From the NCBI GenBank assembly GCA_046294345.1, contig JBKBJT010000004.1, positions 62,001-126,000 of the forward strand: a stretch of 64,000 nucleotides of DNA, in the 5' to 3' direction. The notes under the pieces are model-generated. The model ran no database searches. It saw only the letters and a list, made by a program, of their open reading frames with translations, and was not told the origin of the DNA. The stretch is from Ferrovibrio sp046294345 (GTDB lineage: Bacteria > Pseudomonadota > Alphaproteobacteria > Ferrovibrionales > Ferrovibrionaceae). Made by a program: the position numbers and the translations under genes. The first letter of the stretch is position 1; each line of letters begins with the position of its first letter. Shown one piece after another: positions 25,429 to 34,937 of the stretch.

Positions 25429-27330
25429 ATGGCGAGTCGCTATGAACAGGTCTTTGCCGCGGCCAAAGCCGATCCGGAAGCTTTCTGGGCCGAGGCGGCC
25501 GCGCCGCTGCACTGGTTCAGGAAATGGGACCGCGTGCTGGATGCCTCCAATCCGCCTTTCTATCGGTGGTTTGCCGGCGCCGAAACGAATACCTGCTACA
25601 ATGCGCTCGACCGCCATATCGAGGCGGGCCATGGCGATCGCGTCGCCCTGATCTACGACTCCCCGGTTACAAGTACCGTCCGCCGTTTCACCACCCGCGA
25701 GTTGCGCGACCGTGTTGCCCGTCTGGCCGGTGCTCTGACCGCTTTGGGTGTTGCCAAGGGCGACCGTGTCATCATCTACATGTCGATGACGCCAGAGGCC
25801 GTCATGGCCATGCTGGCCTGCGCGCGCATCGGCGCGATCCATTCTGTGGTGTTCGGTGGCTTTGCGCCGCGTGAACTTGCTACCCGCATCGACGATGCCA
25901 AGCCGAAGCTGATCATTGCATCTTCCTGCGGCCTGGAGCCCGGTCGTGTGGTGGAATACAAGCCGCTGCTCGATCAGGCCATCGAGATGGCAACGCATAA
26001 GCCTCAGCATTGTCTGGTTCACCAGCGCCAGATGTATCAGGGGCCGATGACCGCCGGCCGCGACCTCGATTTCGATGCCGAAGCCGACAGGGCCGCGCCA
26101 GCCGATTGCGTGCCGGTGAAAGCCACCGACCCGCTCTATGTGCTCTATACTTCGGGCACCACGGGTATTCCCAAGGGTGTGGTGCGCCATAACGGCGGCC
26201 ATATGGTGGCACTGCACTGGTCGATGCAGAATGTCTATGGCATGAAACCGGGCGAGGTATTCTGGGCCGCGTCCGATGTGGGCTGGGTGGTCGGGCATTC
26301 CTATATAGTCTATGCGCCGCTGCTGTTCGGCTGCACGACCGTGCTTTATGAAGGCAAGCCGGTCGGCACTCCCGATGCCGGCGCTTATTGGCGTGTGATC
26401 GAGCAGCACAAGGTGTCGGTGCTGTTCACCGCGCCGACAGCCTTCCGCGCCATCAAGAAGGAAGATCCGAAAGCCGAACTGATCGGTAAATACGATCTCT
26501 CCGGTTTTCGTACCCTGTTCCTAGCGGGTGAACGAGCCGATCCCGATACGGTGAAATGGGCGGAAGATAATCTCAAGCGGCCGGTGATCGACCATTGGTG
26601 GCAGACCGAGACCGGCTGGCCGGTGGCGTCCAACTGCATGGGCATAGAGCAACTGCCGGTCAAGCATGGCTCGCCCACACGGGTCGTGCCGGGTTATGAC
26701 GTTCAGGTGGTGGACGATGACGGCCATCCGGTGAAGGCCGGCGATATCGGCAATATCGTGATCAAACTGCCGTTGCCACCGGGTTGCCTGCCCACATTGT
26801 GGAACAACGACGAGGGCTTCAAGAAAAGCTACCTCACGCGTTTTCCCGGCTATTACAATACCGGCGATGCCGGTTTCATCGATGAGGACGGTTATATCTT
26901 CATCATGAGCCGTACGGACGACATCATCAACGTGGCGGGGCATCGCCTGTCCACCGGAGGCATGGAAGAAGTGCTGGCCTCGCATCCCGATGTGGCCGAA
27001 TGCGCCGTGGTTGGCGTGGCCGACCAACTGAAAGGCCAGGTGCCTCTCGGTTTCGTCGTGCTCAAGGCCGGCGTTACCCGACCGGAGGATCAGATTCTGC
27101 GCGAGCTGGTGCAGTTGGTGCGCGAGAAGATCGGGCCGGTGGCCGCCTTCAAGCAGGCCGTGGTGGTGAAACGGTTGCCGAAAACACGTTCCGGAAAGAT
27201 ACTGCGTGGCACGATGCAAAAGATTGCCGACGCGCAGGAATACCGCATGCCCGCCACCATCGACGACCCCGCCATTCTGGGTGAGATCGGTGAGGCGCTG
27301 CAGCCGCTCGGCTATGCCAAGCCGCACTAG
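25429..27330 (+). CDS. prpE: Propionyl-CoA synthetase
   Basis: A 633-residue acyl-adenylate-forming ligase in the acetyl/propionyl-CoA synthetase clade: length, the N-terminal FWAEAAAPLHWFRKWDRVLD block, the P-loop YTSGTTGIPKGVVR, the DVGWVVGHSYIVYAPL block and the WWQTETGWP motif. The acetylatable catalytic lysine is Lys590 in TRSGKILRG. It activates propionate for entry into methylcitrate or methylmalonyl-CoA routes; neither pathway is visible here. A GGGAGGAAC site precedes the ATG. The AmpG-like permease gene starts three bases after its stop. Confidence 0.92.
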   Translation: MASRYEQVFAAAKADPEAFWAEAAAPLHWFRKWDRVLDASNPPFYRWFAGAETNTCYNALDRHIEAGHGDRVALIYDSPVTSTVRRFTTRELRDRVARLAGALTALGVAKGDRVIIYMSMTPEAVMAMLACARIGAIHSVVFGGFAPRELATRIDDAKPKLIIASSCGLEPGRVVEYKPLLDQAIEMATHKPQHCLVHQRQMYQGPMTAGRDLDFDAEADRAAPADCVPVKATDPLYVLYTSGTTGIPKGVVRHNGGHMVALHWSMQNVYGMKPGEVFWAASDVGWVVGHSYIVYAPLLFGCTTVLYEGKPVGTPDAGAYWRVIEQHKVSVLFTAPTAFRAIKKEDPKAELIGKYDLSGFRTLFLAGERADPDTVKWAEDNLKRPVIDHWWQTETGWPVASNCMGIEQLPVKHGSPTRVVPGYDVQVVDDDGHPVKAGDIGNIVIKLPLPPGCLPTLWNNDEGFKKSYLTRFPGYYNTGDAGFIDEDGYIFIMSRTDDIINVAGHRLSTGGMEEVLASHPDVAECAVVGVADQLKGQVPLGFVVLKAGVTRPEDQILRELVQLVREKIGPVAAFKQAVVVKRLPKTRSGKILRGTMQKIADAQEYRMPATIDDPAILGEIGEALQPLGYAKPH

Positions 27331-27333
27331 TCC

Positions 27334-28713
27334 GTGACGGCCGTCTCTCGCCTGCGTGACTGGCTGGCGGCCTTTGCGGTCTATCGCGACCGACGGGTGT
27401 TGGCGATTGCGGTGCTTGGCTTCGCGTCCGGCCTGCCGCTGGCGCTGACCGGTCAGACCCTGCAGGCGTGGCTGACCGAATCGGGCGCTTCGCTGAAAGA
27501 TATCGGCCTTTTCGCCCTGGTCGGTGTGCCCTACACGCTGAAATTCATCTGGGCACCGCTGGTCGACCGCCTGCCGCTGCCGCTGCTGACCCGCTGGCTG
27601 GGTCGGCGGCGCGGCTGGCTGGTTTTTGCGCAGGCCCTGCTGATGCTTGCCATCACCGCGCTGGCTTTCAGCAATCCGGGGCAGGCGCTCGCCTTCACCG
27701 CCCTCTGCGCCGTGGCCGTGGCCTTCGCTTCCGCCACGCAGGACATCGTGATCGATGCCTGGCGTGTGGAGATCCTGGAGGAGCGCCAGCTGGCCGCCGG
27801 CGCTGCTGCCATCGTGTTCGGCTACCGCATCGGCATGCTGGTCTCTTCGGCCGGTGCGCTGTACCTCGCCACGGTTTTCGCCTGGCCGCTGGTCTATCTG
27901 GCCATGGCGGCAATCCTGGTGATTGGCGCGGTCACCGTGTTGCTGGTTGGGGAACCGGCGGCAAAGCCATGTGGCGATGCCGAACGCCGCTTTGCCGAAG
28001 CCGAATCCTGGCTGTCCGTGCGCCCGCATCTGTCTGGCACAACGGCCGCCGTGATGGCGTGGCTCTATGCCAGCGTCGCCGGTCCCTTCCTGCAGTTCAT
28101 GAGCCGCAAGGGTTGGATCGGTATCCTGCTATTCGTGATGCTGTTCAAACTGGGCGACAGCCTCGCGGGTGTGCTGGCCACCAGTTTCTATCTCAATCTT
28201 GGTTTCACCAAAGCCGAGATTGCGGAGGTAAGCAAACTCTACGGTTTCGCCGCCACCATGCTAGGGTTGTTTCTCGGTGGCTGGCTAATGCAAGCCGTTG
28301 GACTGTACCGCGCGCTGTGGGTCTGCGGCATCCTGCAGATGGGCTCCAACCTGTTGTTCGCCGTGCTGGCGATGCGCGGCCATGACCTGTGGTTTCTGGC
28401 GCTGACGGTCGGCGTCGAGAACCTCGCCAGTGGCATGGGCACTGCCGCCCTGGTCGCCTATCTCTCGGCGCTCTGCGACATCGCCTATACCGCCACGCAA
28501 TATGCATTGCTGTCCTCGCTTACCGCCGTGGCCCGCACGGTGTTGTCGTCCTATGCCGGCTTCATGGCCGAATCGCTTGGCTGGCCAGTATTTTTCCTTG
28601 CTACCACGGTGGCCGCGTTGCCGGGGCTGATCTTGCTGGCCTGGCTGACACGGCGCGGCGCGGCCACGCGAATCGTGGAAAAACGCCCCGGAATTGTTCT
28701 GGCGGAAGACTGA
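27334..28713 (+). CDS. AmpG-like MFS permease (muropeptide-type transporter)
   Basis: A 459-residue major facilitator protein with about 12 membrane helices. The opening FASGLPLALTGQTLQAWLTESG, FIWAPLVDRLPLP, ASATQDIVIDAWRVEIL and ALLSSLTAVARTVLSSYAGFMAE blocks are those of AmpG, which imports anhydromuropeptides for cell-wall recycling. The GTG start lies 3 bases after the prpE stop, so the two are cotranscribed although no functional link is obvious. No ampC/ampR genes are in the window. Confidence 0.88.
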   Translation: MTAVSRLRDWLAAFAVYRDRRVLAIAVLGFASGLPLALTGQTLQAWLTESGASLKDIGLFALVGVPYTLKFIWAPLVDRLPLPLLTRWLGRRRGWLVFAQALLMLAITALAFSNPGQALAFTALCAVAVAFASATQDIVIDAWRVEILEERQLAAGAAAIVFGYRIGMLVSSAGALYLATVFAWPLVYLAMAAILVIGAVTVLLVGEPAAKPCGDAERRFAEAESWLSVRPHLSGTTAAVMAWLYASVAGPFLQFMSRKGWIGILLFVMLFKLGDSLAGVLATSFYLNLGFTKAEIAEVSKLYGFAATMLGLFLGGWLMQAVGLYRALWVCGILQMGSNLLFAVLAMRGHDLWFLALTVGVENLASGMGTAALVAYLSALCDIAYTATQYALLSSLTAVARTVLSSYAGFMAESLGWPVFFLATTVAALPGLILLAWLTRRGAATRIVEKRPGIVLAED

Positions 28714-28821
28714 CCTTTTTTGCGGAATGTCTCGGCTTGGTATCGTTGGAATACCCAGATATGGGGCAGCTTGATCGATCCGACCCACAACATATTTTAT
28801 TGCGGACGCGTTTTAGTATAT

Positions 28822-28839
28822 GTGTCATATATTTGACAC
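28822..28839. promoter_or_regulatory. Inverted repeat GTGTCA-N6-TGACAC upstream of olsB-like gene
   Basis: Perfect 6-bp arms with a 6-base AT-only spacer, 34 bases before the likely start codon, in a short AT-rich island of the intergenic region. The form is that of a dimeric repressor or activator site; the binder is unknown. Confidence 0.45.
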
Positions 28840-28873
28840 CATTGCGTCACGTAGTAGCGCCATAGTCGGATTT

Positions 28874-29749
28874 ATGAACATGCAACTGCCGCTCTCCGTT
28901 CCCACGCTTGTCCCTCCCGCGCGCAATCCGCGTAGCGGCTGGCAATGCGTGTCCGCCGATGGCCGTTTCGAGGTGCGCCTGACCCGCAGCCCGGAAGACA
29001 TCGCGGCGGCACAGCGTTTGCGCTATCAGGTGTTCTACGAAGAGATGGCCGCCGAGCCATCGCCAGAGATGGCGAAGCTGGGGCTGGATTTTGACCAGTT
29101 CGACCGCCTGTGCGACCACCTGATGGTGTTCGACCGCACCCGTCCGGAAGGCGAGCAGGCCGTTGGCACCTATCGTCTGCTGCGCCGTAGCATGGCCGAG
29201 ATGCATGGCGGTTTCTATTCGGCCTCGGAATACGACCTCAAGCCGATGCTGGATTATGTCGGGACCAGCGGCGGGCTGCTCGAACTCGGCCGCTCCTGCG
29301 TGCATCGCGACTATCGCACCAATGCCACAATCCAGTTACTGTGGCGCGGGATCTCGACCTATGTGTCGGACCACAACATCAGTTTCATGTTCGGCTGCGC
29401 GTCCTTCCCTGGCGTCAATCCGCAGGATCATGCCCTGGCGCTCAGCTACCTCCACGCCAATCACCTGCCGCCGCAGGAATGGCGCGTGCGCGCGCTGCCC
29501 GAGCGTTACGTGTCGATGAATATAATGCCGGCCGACCAGATCAACCCCCGCGCCGCCCTGCATGCGCTGCCGCCGCTGATCAAGGCTTACCTGCGTCTGG
29601 GCGCTTATATTGGCGACGGCGCCGTGGTCGACCACCAGTTCGGCACGACGGATGTATTCATCCTGCTGCCGGTCGAGCGTATCGCGCCGAAATACCAGAA
29701 TCGTTTCTCGCCCGACGAGGGCTTGGTGCAGACCGAATACCACGCCTGA
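28874..29749 (+). CDS. olsB: OlsB-like L-ornithine N(alpha)-acyltransferase (GNAT fold)
   Basis: A 291-residue GNAT-type acyltransferase of the OlsB/hemolysin-like family: RLRYQVFYEEM near the start, the LELGRSCVHRDYRTNATIQLLWRGI core and FMFGCASFPGVNP. OlsB moves a 3-hydroxyacyl chain from ACP to ornithine, giving lyso-ornithine lipid. The partner O-acyltransferase OlsA is not adjacent. The ATG at 28874 is chosen by family alignment; no strong ribosome site is visible. It lies behind an AT-rich upstream region with an inverted repeat and ends at a good intrinsic terminator. Phosphate limitation controls olsB in some rhizobia, but no Pho box is evident. Confidence 0.83.
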   Translation: MNMQLPLSVPTLVPPARNPRSGWQCVSADGRFEVRLTRSPEDIAAAQRLRYQVFYEEMAAEPSPEMAKLGLDFDQFDRLCDHLMVFDRTRPEGEQAVGTYRLLRRSMAEMHGGFYSASEYDLKPMLDYVGTSGGLLELGRSCVHRDYRTNATIQLLWRGISTYVSDHNISFMFGCASFPGVNPQDHALALSYLHANHLPPQEWRVRALPERYVSMNIMPADQINPRAALHALPPLIKAYLRLGAYIGDGAVVDHQFGTTDVFILLPVERIAPKYQNRFSPDEGLVQTEYHA

Positions 29750-29776
29750 ACGGCGGACAATCCCGATTTTGACCAG

Positions 29777-29806
29777 GCGGCGCCGGTTGTCGGCGCCGCT
29801 TTTGTT
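29777..29806 (+). terminator. Intrinsic terminator after olsB
   Basis: GCGGCGCCG (29777-29785) and CGGCGCCGC (29791-29799) form a perfect 9-bp stem with a 5-base loop, followed by TTTTGTTT. Confidence 0.8.
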
Positions 29807-29858
29807 TGCGTAACATTGTGCCCTGAGGAAACGACCGGCAAAGAACGGCGGGACGGGC

Positions 29859-31394
29859 ATGAATATCGCGCATCTGCTGCATCGGGCGGCCAGTGTCTGG
29901 GGCGAGCGTCCGGCATTGTCGGTCGGCCGCGAGGTCAGGCTGACCTATTCGGATATGGGGCGCCGCGTGCCGCGCCTGGCCGCAGGGCTGATGGCCGCGG
30001 GCAAGCTGAAATCCGGCGACCGCGTCGCCATCGTGATGAAGAACAGCCCCGATTACTGGGAGGTTCTGTTCGCGCTCTGGCATGCCGGACTGGCCGCAGT
30101 GCCGATCAATGCCAAGTTGCACGCCCGCGAGGCTGCCTGGATCATCGACAACGTCCAGGCGAAGCTGGCTGTTGTCTCGGCTGCCTTCGCGGAAGATATT
30201 TCGGCCCTGAAACCCGAAATGCCGGAGCTGCAGCGGATCATCGTGGCTGAAGAAGCGGAATTCGCCAGTCTTTACTCCGCCGAGCCGCTGCCGCTGGCGA
30301 CCGGAATCCGGCCTGACCACCTGGCCTGGCTCTTCTACACCTCCGGGACCACCGGGCGGCCCAAGGGCGCGATGCTTACCCATCGCAACCTGATGGTGGC
30401 CACAATGAACTATTTCGCCGATGTCGATCGTGTCGATCCGACCGACAGTATCATCCATTGCGCACCGATCAGCCACGGTTCGGGCATGTACGGCCTGCCA
30501 CACCTGGCGCGGGGCGCCAACCAAGTGATCCCGGCATCGGGAGGCTTCGATCCGGCCGAGACGCTGGACCTGATCGCGCATTGGCCGGGCTGTAATTTTT
30601 TCTTCGCGCCGACCATGGTGCATCGCTTGATCCATGCCCCGCAGATTGCGGGCGTCGACACATCGAACCTGAAAACCATCGTCTATGGCGGTGGGCCGAT
30701 GTATGTGGCGGACCTGCAGCAGGCCATGGCGGTGCTGGGGCCCAAGCTGGCGCAGATCTACGGCCAGGGCGAGGCGCCGATGACCATCACCGGCATGGAC
30801 AAGCAGATGCACATCGATACCGGGCATCCGCGCCATCTGGCCCGCCTGGGCTCGGCCGGCATCGCCCGCACCGATGTGGAGGTGCGTGTGGTTGATGCCG
30901 ACGACAACCCGCTGCCAGCCGGTGAAATCGGCGAGATTGTTTGTCGTGGTGAGATCGTGATGGCCGGCTACTGGCGGAATCCGGATGCTACGGCGCAGAC
31001 TCTTCGCAATGGCTGGCTGCATACCGGCGACATGGGCAGCTTCGACGAGGATGGTTTCCTCACCCTGAAGGACCGCTCGAAGGACATGATCATTTCAGGC
31101 GGCAGCAACATCTATCCGCGCGAAGTGGAGGAAGTGCTGCTGCGGCATCCGGATGTCAGCGAGGTTTCGGTGGTAGGCAAACCCCATGCCGACTGGGGTG
31201 AAGAAGTGATCGCTTTCGTCGTTACGCGGCCTGGCGCGGAACTGAATGCCGGGCTGCTCGATCAGCTCTGTCTAGATAACATCGCCCGTTTCAAGCGGCC
31301 GAAGCAGTATCGTTTCATCGAGGCTTTGCCGAAGAACAACTACGGCAAGGTTCTGAAGACCGAGCTGCGGTCATTGCTGCAGAAGGAAAGCTGA
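29859..31394 (+). CDS. Acyl-CoA synthetase (AMP-dependent ligase) 1
   Basis: A 511-residue class I adenylate-forming ligase. Motifs: P-loop YTSGTTGRPKGAMLTH, IYGQGEAPMTIT, the LHTGDMGSFDEDGFLTLKDRSKDMII hinge region, and catalytic Lys497 in NYGKVLKTE. It would activate a fatty or aromatic carboxylate with CoA. It stands first of two tandem ligase genes, the second starting two bases after its stop, an arrangement pointing to related acyl substrates. The two proteins are clearly paralogous but far diverged, so this is not a recent duplication. Confidence 0.85.
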   Translation: MNIAHLLHRAASVWGERPALSVGREVRLTYSDMGRRVPRLAAGLMAAGKLKSGDRVAIVMKNSPDYWEVLFALWHAGLAAVPINAKLHAREAAWIIDNVQAKLAVVSAAFAEDISALKPEMPELQRIIVAEEAEFASLYSAEPLPLATGIRPDHLAWLFYTSGTTGRPKGAMLTHRNLMVATMNYFADVDRVDPTDSIIHCAPISHGSGMYGLPHLARGANQVIPASGGFDPAETLDLIAHWPGCNFFFAPTMVHRLIHAPQIAGVDTSNLKTIVYGGGPMYVADLQQAMAVLGPKLAQIYGQGEAPMTITGMDKQMHIDTGHPRHLARLGSAGIARTDVEVRVVDADDNPLPAGEIGEIVCRGEIVMAGYWRNPDATAQTLRNGWLHTGDMGSFDEDGFLTLKDRSKDMIISGGSNIYPREVEEVLLRHPDVSEVSVVGKPHADWGEEVIAFVVTRPGAELNAGLLDQLCLDNIARFKRPKQYRFIEALPKNNYGKVLKTELRSLLQKES

Positions 31395-31395
31395 C

Positions 31396-32952
31396 GTGTC
31401 GGATTTGGTTTACATCAGCGAGCATGCCCGCAGGACACCGGACAAACCGGCGGTGATCATGGCCGGCTCAGGGCGGATCACCACGTTTCGACAACTGGAG
31501 GAGAATTCCAATCGCGCTGCGCATCTGTTCCGTAAGCTCGGCCTGGAGCCACGTTGCCATGTGGCAATGGTAATCGAGAACCGGCCGGAATTCTTCGACG
31601 CCTGCTTCGGTGCAGATCGTGCGGGCCTATTCTACACGACGATCAGTACCAAGCTGACCGCCGAGGAGTTGGCCTATATCGTCACGGATTCCGGTTCCAC
31701 TGTGCTGATCATCAGTGATGCATTTGCATCCATGGCGGCCGATCTGCACCGGCTCTGCCCGCAGGTGAAGCATTTCCTGATGATCGGCGATGTGGCCGAT
31801 GGCTTCGAAAGCTGGGAGGCAGCATTGGCAGTCATGCCGGCAACGCCGGTTCCTGATGGGATGCAGGGTCGTGACATGCTGTATTCTTCGGGCACCACGG
31901 GCAAACCCAAGGGCGTGAAGCGGCCGATCAATGGTGACCCGGTCGGCACGCGCAGCTATTTCGTCGATAATGGCTACAGTCTCTATGGTTATGGCGAGGA
32001 CATGGTCTATCTCTGCCCGGCGCCGCTCTATCATGCTGCACCCCTGCGTTATTCCATGCTGGTATCGAAGGTGGGCGGCACACTGGTGGTCATGGAGCAT
32101 TTCGATGCCGAAGAGTCATTGCGGCTGATCGAAAAGTATCATGTCACCCATTCCAACTGGGTGCCGACCATGTTCGTGCGCATGCTGAAGCTTCCGGCCG
32201 AGACGCGCAGCCGTTACGATCTTTCGTCCCATCGCGTTGCTATTCATGGTGCAGGGCCGATCTCGATGGCCACCAAGCAGCAGATGATCGACTGGTGGGG
32301 CCCGATCCTGCACGAATACTATGCTGCCTCCGAAGGCAACGGCATGACCTATATTACCAGCCAGGAATGGCTGACACATAAGGGGTCGGTCGGTCGCGCC
32401 ATTATCGGCCGGCTGCATATCGTGGATGACGAGAGCGGTGTAGAACTGGCGCCCGGGCAGTCCGGGCTGGTCTATTTCGCCGACGGACAGCCCTTCACCT
32501 ATCACAACGATGAGGCCAAGACACAGCAGGCCTTCAACGCCAAAGGCTGGAGTACGCTGGGGGATGTCGGCTATGTGGACGACGAGGGCTATCTCTATCT
32601 CACCGACCGCAAGGCCTTCATGATCATTTCCGGCGGCGTGAACATCTATCCGCAGGAAGCCGAGCATGTGCTGATCGAACATCCCAAGGTGGCTGATGTG
32701 GCGGTGATCGGCGTGCCCAATGAGGATTTTGGCGAAGAGGTGAAGGCGGTGGTGCAGCCGGCCGACATGGCCGATGCCGGCCCGGCGCTGGCCGAGGAAT
32801 TGCTGGCCTATTGTCGGCAGCGTCTGGCCAGCATCAAATGCCCGCGTTCGATTGATTTTGAGGAAACCCTGCCGCGGCACGCCACCGGCAAGCTGTACAA
32901 GCGCCTGATCAAAGACCGTTACTGGGGCAATCGCACCAGTCGTATTGTCTAG
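31396..32952 (+). CDS. Acyl-CoA synthetase (AMP-dependent ligase) 2
   Basis: A 518-residue adenylate-forming ligase with P-loop YSSGTTGKPKGVKRP, the YYAASEGNGMTYI substrate/AMP motif, the STLGDVGYVDDEGYLYLTDRKAFMIISGG hinge, and catalytic Lys499 in HATGKLYKR. The PLYHAAPLRYSM block is common in fatty-acyl or steroid-side-chain CoA ligases. The GTG start follows AGGAAAG and lies two bases after the previous gene's stop. Its own stop shares CTAG with the converging ferredoxin reductase gene. Confidence 0.85.
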   Translation: MSDLVYISEHARRTPDKPAVIMAGSGRITTFRQLEENSNRAAHLFRKLGLEPRCHVAMVIENRPEFFDACFGADRAGLFYTTISTKLTAEELAYIVTDSGSTVLIISDAFASMAADLHRLCPQVKHFLMIGDVADGFESWEAALAVMPATPVPDGMQGRDMLYSSGTTGKPKGVKRPINGDPVGTRSYFVDNGYSLYGYGEDMVYLCPAPLYHAAPLRYSMLVSKVGGTLVVMEHFDAEESLRLIEKYHVTHSNWVPTMFVRMLKLPAETRSRYDLSSHRVAIHGAGPISMATKQQMIDWWGPILHEYYAASEGNGMTYITSQEWLTHKGSVGRAIIGRLHIVDDESGVELAPGQSGLVYFADGQPFTYHNDEAKTQQAFNAKGWSTLGDVGYVDDEGYLYLTDRKAFMIISGGVNIYPQEAEHVLIEHPKVADVAVIGVPNEDFGEEVKAVVQPADMADAGPALAEELLAYCRQRLASIKCPRSIDFEETLPRHATGKLYKRLIKDRYWGNRTSRIV

Positions 32953-33971
32953 GCGCCGGGTTTCCCCTTCGAGGTGGAATACTCGAAATGCAGCGGCTGT
33001 CCGCCATGCAGCAGCGGATAGATGGCATGCGCGGCTGAAGCCGCCTCGGCAAAACCGGTGAGGATCAGTTTGAGTTTGCCGGGATAGGTGGCGATATCAC
33101 CGATGGCGAAGATGCCGGGTTGTGAGGTCTGGCAGGTCGCCGGATCGACCGGCACATGATGGCGTTCAATTTCCAGCCCCCATTGCGCAATGGGGCCGAG
33201 TTCGCTGCGCAGTCCGAAAAAGGCGAGCAGCGCATCGGCCGGTAGGCGTCGGCTTTCGCCTTCCAGAGATTTTACCACCACGGCCTGCAGCCGGCCGTTT
33301 TCGCCTTCCAGCCTGTCAAGCTGGTAGGGCACCACGATGTCGAGGCCATGGCCGTTCAGGGCGCGCAGTTTCGCCACGCTGTCGGGCGCGGCACGGAACT
33401 GGTCGCGCCGGTGCACGAAGTCGATATGGGTAGCGATACCGTGCAGCATCAGCGCCCAGTCCACGGCGGAATCACCCCCGCCAGCGATTACGATGCGTTT
33501 GCCACGATAATCCTCGGCACGACGCACAAGATATTGCACGCCGCTGCCGCCGGGTTGGCCTTCATAGGTTTCGATTTTGTCGAGCGGCGGGCGGTTGGGG
33601 CCGAAGGCGCCGGCGCCGGCGGCGATGATCACCGCGCGCGTTTCGATGGTCGTGCCCTTCGAAGTGACGAGCCGAAAGCCTGTATCGCCTGGCAGGTGGT
33701 CCAGTTTCTCCACCCGCTGACCCAGATGATAGACCGGTGCAAACGGTGCGGCCTGCGCTTCCAGATTCTCGACCAGGCCGGCGCCGGAGATCATCGGGAA
33801 GCCCGGAATGTCGTAGATTGGCTTTTCCGGATACAACGCACTGCACTGTCCACCGATGGCATCCAGTGCATCGATCACCTGGCATTTCAGGCCGACCATG
33901 CCGCATTCGAATACGGCGAACAGCCCGACCGGGCCGGCGCCAATCACGGCGATATCGGTTTTGTGGATCAT
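32949..33971 (-). CDS. Ferredoxin--NADP+ reductase, thioredoxin-reductase-like type
   Basis: A 340-residue flavoprotein of the TrxR-like ferredoxin/flavodoxin-NADP reductase family. The FAD Rossmann motif is GAGPVG (11-16), IGGQCSALYPEKPIYDIPGFP is the diagnostic post-FAD block, and the NADP motif is GGGDSAVDWAL. It lacks the CxxC disulfide of thioredoxin reductases, as expected for this family. It transfers electrons between NADPH and ferredoxin. No ferredoxin gene is adjacent. The ATG at 33971 has only a weak ribosome site. Confidence 0.9.
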   Translation of the reverse strand: MIHKTDIAVIGAGPVGLFAVFECGMVGLKCQVIDALDAIGGQCSALYPEKPIYDIPGFPMISGAGLVENLEAQAAPFAPVYHLGQRVEKLDHLPGDTGFRLVTSKGTTIETRAVIIAAGAGAFGPNRPPLDKIETYEGQPGGSGVQYLVRRAEDYRGKRIVIAGGGDSAVDWALMLHGIATHIDFVHRRDQFRAAPDSVAKLRALNGHGLDIVVPYQLDRLEGENGRLQAVVVKSLEGESRRLPADALLAFFGLRSELGPIAQWGLEIERHHVPVDPATCQTSQPGIFAIGDIATYPGKLKLILTGFAEAASAAHAIYPLLHGGQPLHFEYSTSKGKPGA

Positions 33972-34103
33972 GACAGACGACTCAATGAAACCTGGACGGG
34001 ACGTGGTTTTGTAACGTCTCGCGCGTGGGGATGCCAGTCGTGCCAGCCAACCCTATGATCCATTGTGGCTTTGGGATGCGGTCGGGGGCAGACAGGGTGG
34101 ACC

Positions 34104-34715
34104 CTACCACATGGTTTGCCGCGCGCGGTCGGCCCAGGTCCGATCGTATTCCTCGCCACCGATGCGCTGCTGGCTGAGCGAAGCGAGGATCTGGCCGGGG
34201 CTGGGCAGGCTATCCTTCGCCAGATGTCGGGCCGGCTTCCACAATTCGGCCCGGATCACGGCGCGGGCGCACTGGAAATACACAGCGTCCACCGTGATCA
34301 CCGCCACCGACCGCGGCGATTTTTCCTCCACTGCGAAAGACGCCAGCAGATCGGGATCGATGCTCAGCTTCGCACGGCCGTTGACCCGCAGCGTATTGCC
34401 CAGGCCGGGCAAAAGGAACAGCAGGCCGACCCGCGGATCGCCCACGATGTTGCGCAGGGAATCGATGCGGTTATTGCCGCGGCGATCCGGCAGCAGCAGG
34501 GTCTTCTCATCGGCCACCCGCACGCAGCCGGATCGGTCGCCGCGCGGGGAGCAATCCAGTCCCTCCGGCCCGACCGTGGCCAGGGTGACAAAGGGCGAGG
34601 CCTCGATATAAGCACGGTACTCCGGCGAGATGTAGTCGATCTCTTTGACGGTTGAGGTCTCCTGGGGAACGCCATACAGCGTTTGCAGTTCGGCGAGGGA
34701 GTTGATGATGGTCAT
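34104..34715 (-). CDS. Pyridoxamine 5'-phosphate oxidase-family flavoprotein
   Basis: A 203-residue split-barrel FMN protein. The block FVTLATVGPEGLDCSPRGD with VADEKTLLLPDRRGNNRIDSLRNI is characteristic of the PPOX-class, MSMEG_1061-like group, followed by GLLFLLPGLGNTLRVNGRA. These proteins bind FMN or F420 and reduce small substrates; the role here is unknown. The start at 34715 has CCAGGAT upstream; the frame opens 12 codons earlier. Confidence 0.85.
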   Translation of the reverse strand: MTIINSLAELQTLYGVPQETSTVKEIDYISPEYRAYIEASPFVTLATVGPEGLDCSPRGDRSGCVRVADEKTLLLPDRRGNNRIDSLRNIVGDPRVGLLFLLPGLGNTLRVNGRAKLSIDPDLLASFAVEEKSPRSVAVITVDAVYFQCARAVIRAELWKPARHLAKDSLPSPGQILASLSQQRIGGEEYDRTWADRARQTMW

Positions 34716-34855
34716 CGGGTAATCCTGGCAGGGGAGGCGGGCGGAACGCACTATGACCCGCGGAGATTGTGGCGGCCATCGACCTTAGCGGGAAATGTCT
34801 GCGGAATCGGTTCACAAGACATTACGGAATCTTTCGCTTTCGGGCGGTAAGATTA

Positions 34856-34871
34856 CTGAATGGTAATTCAG
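34856..34871. promoter_or_regulatory. Inverted repeat CTGAAT-N4-ATTCAG
   Basis: Perfect 6-bp arms in the AT-richer region between the divergent PPOX-type flavoprotein gene and the PAS-domain gene. It could be an operator for either. Nothing else recognisable is seen in this 222-base gap. Confidence 0.35.
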
Positions 34872-34937
34872 GATTTCCGTTGGCTGGGCTGTAAAAATGA
34901 CCCGACGACGGAGCGCGCGGTGCTCTGAACCGTTACG

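Noticed and set aside
26521..28029. 502-codon open frame antisense to prpE and the AmpG-like gene
   Set aside because: Spans two real genes with opposite, well-supported frames; the predicted product is His/Arg/Gly-rich with no motif.
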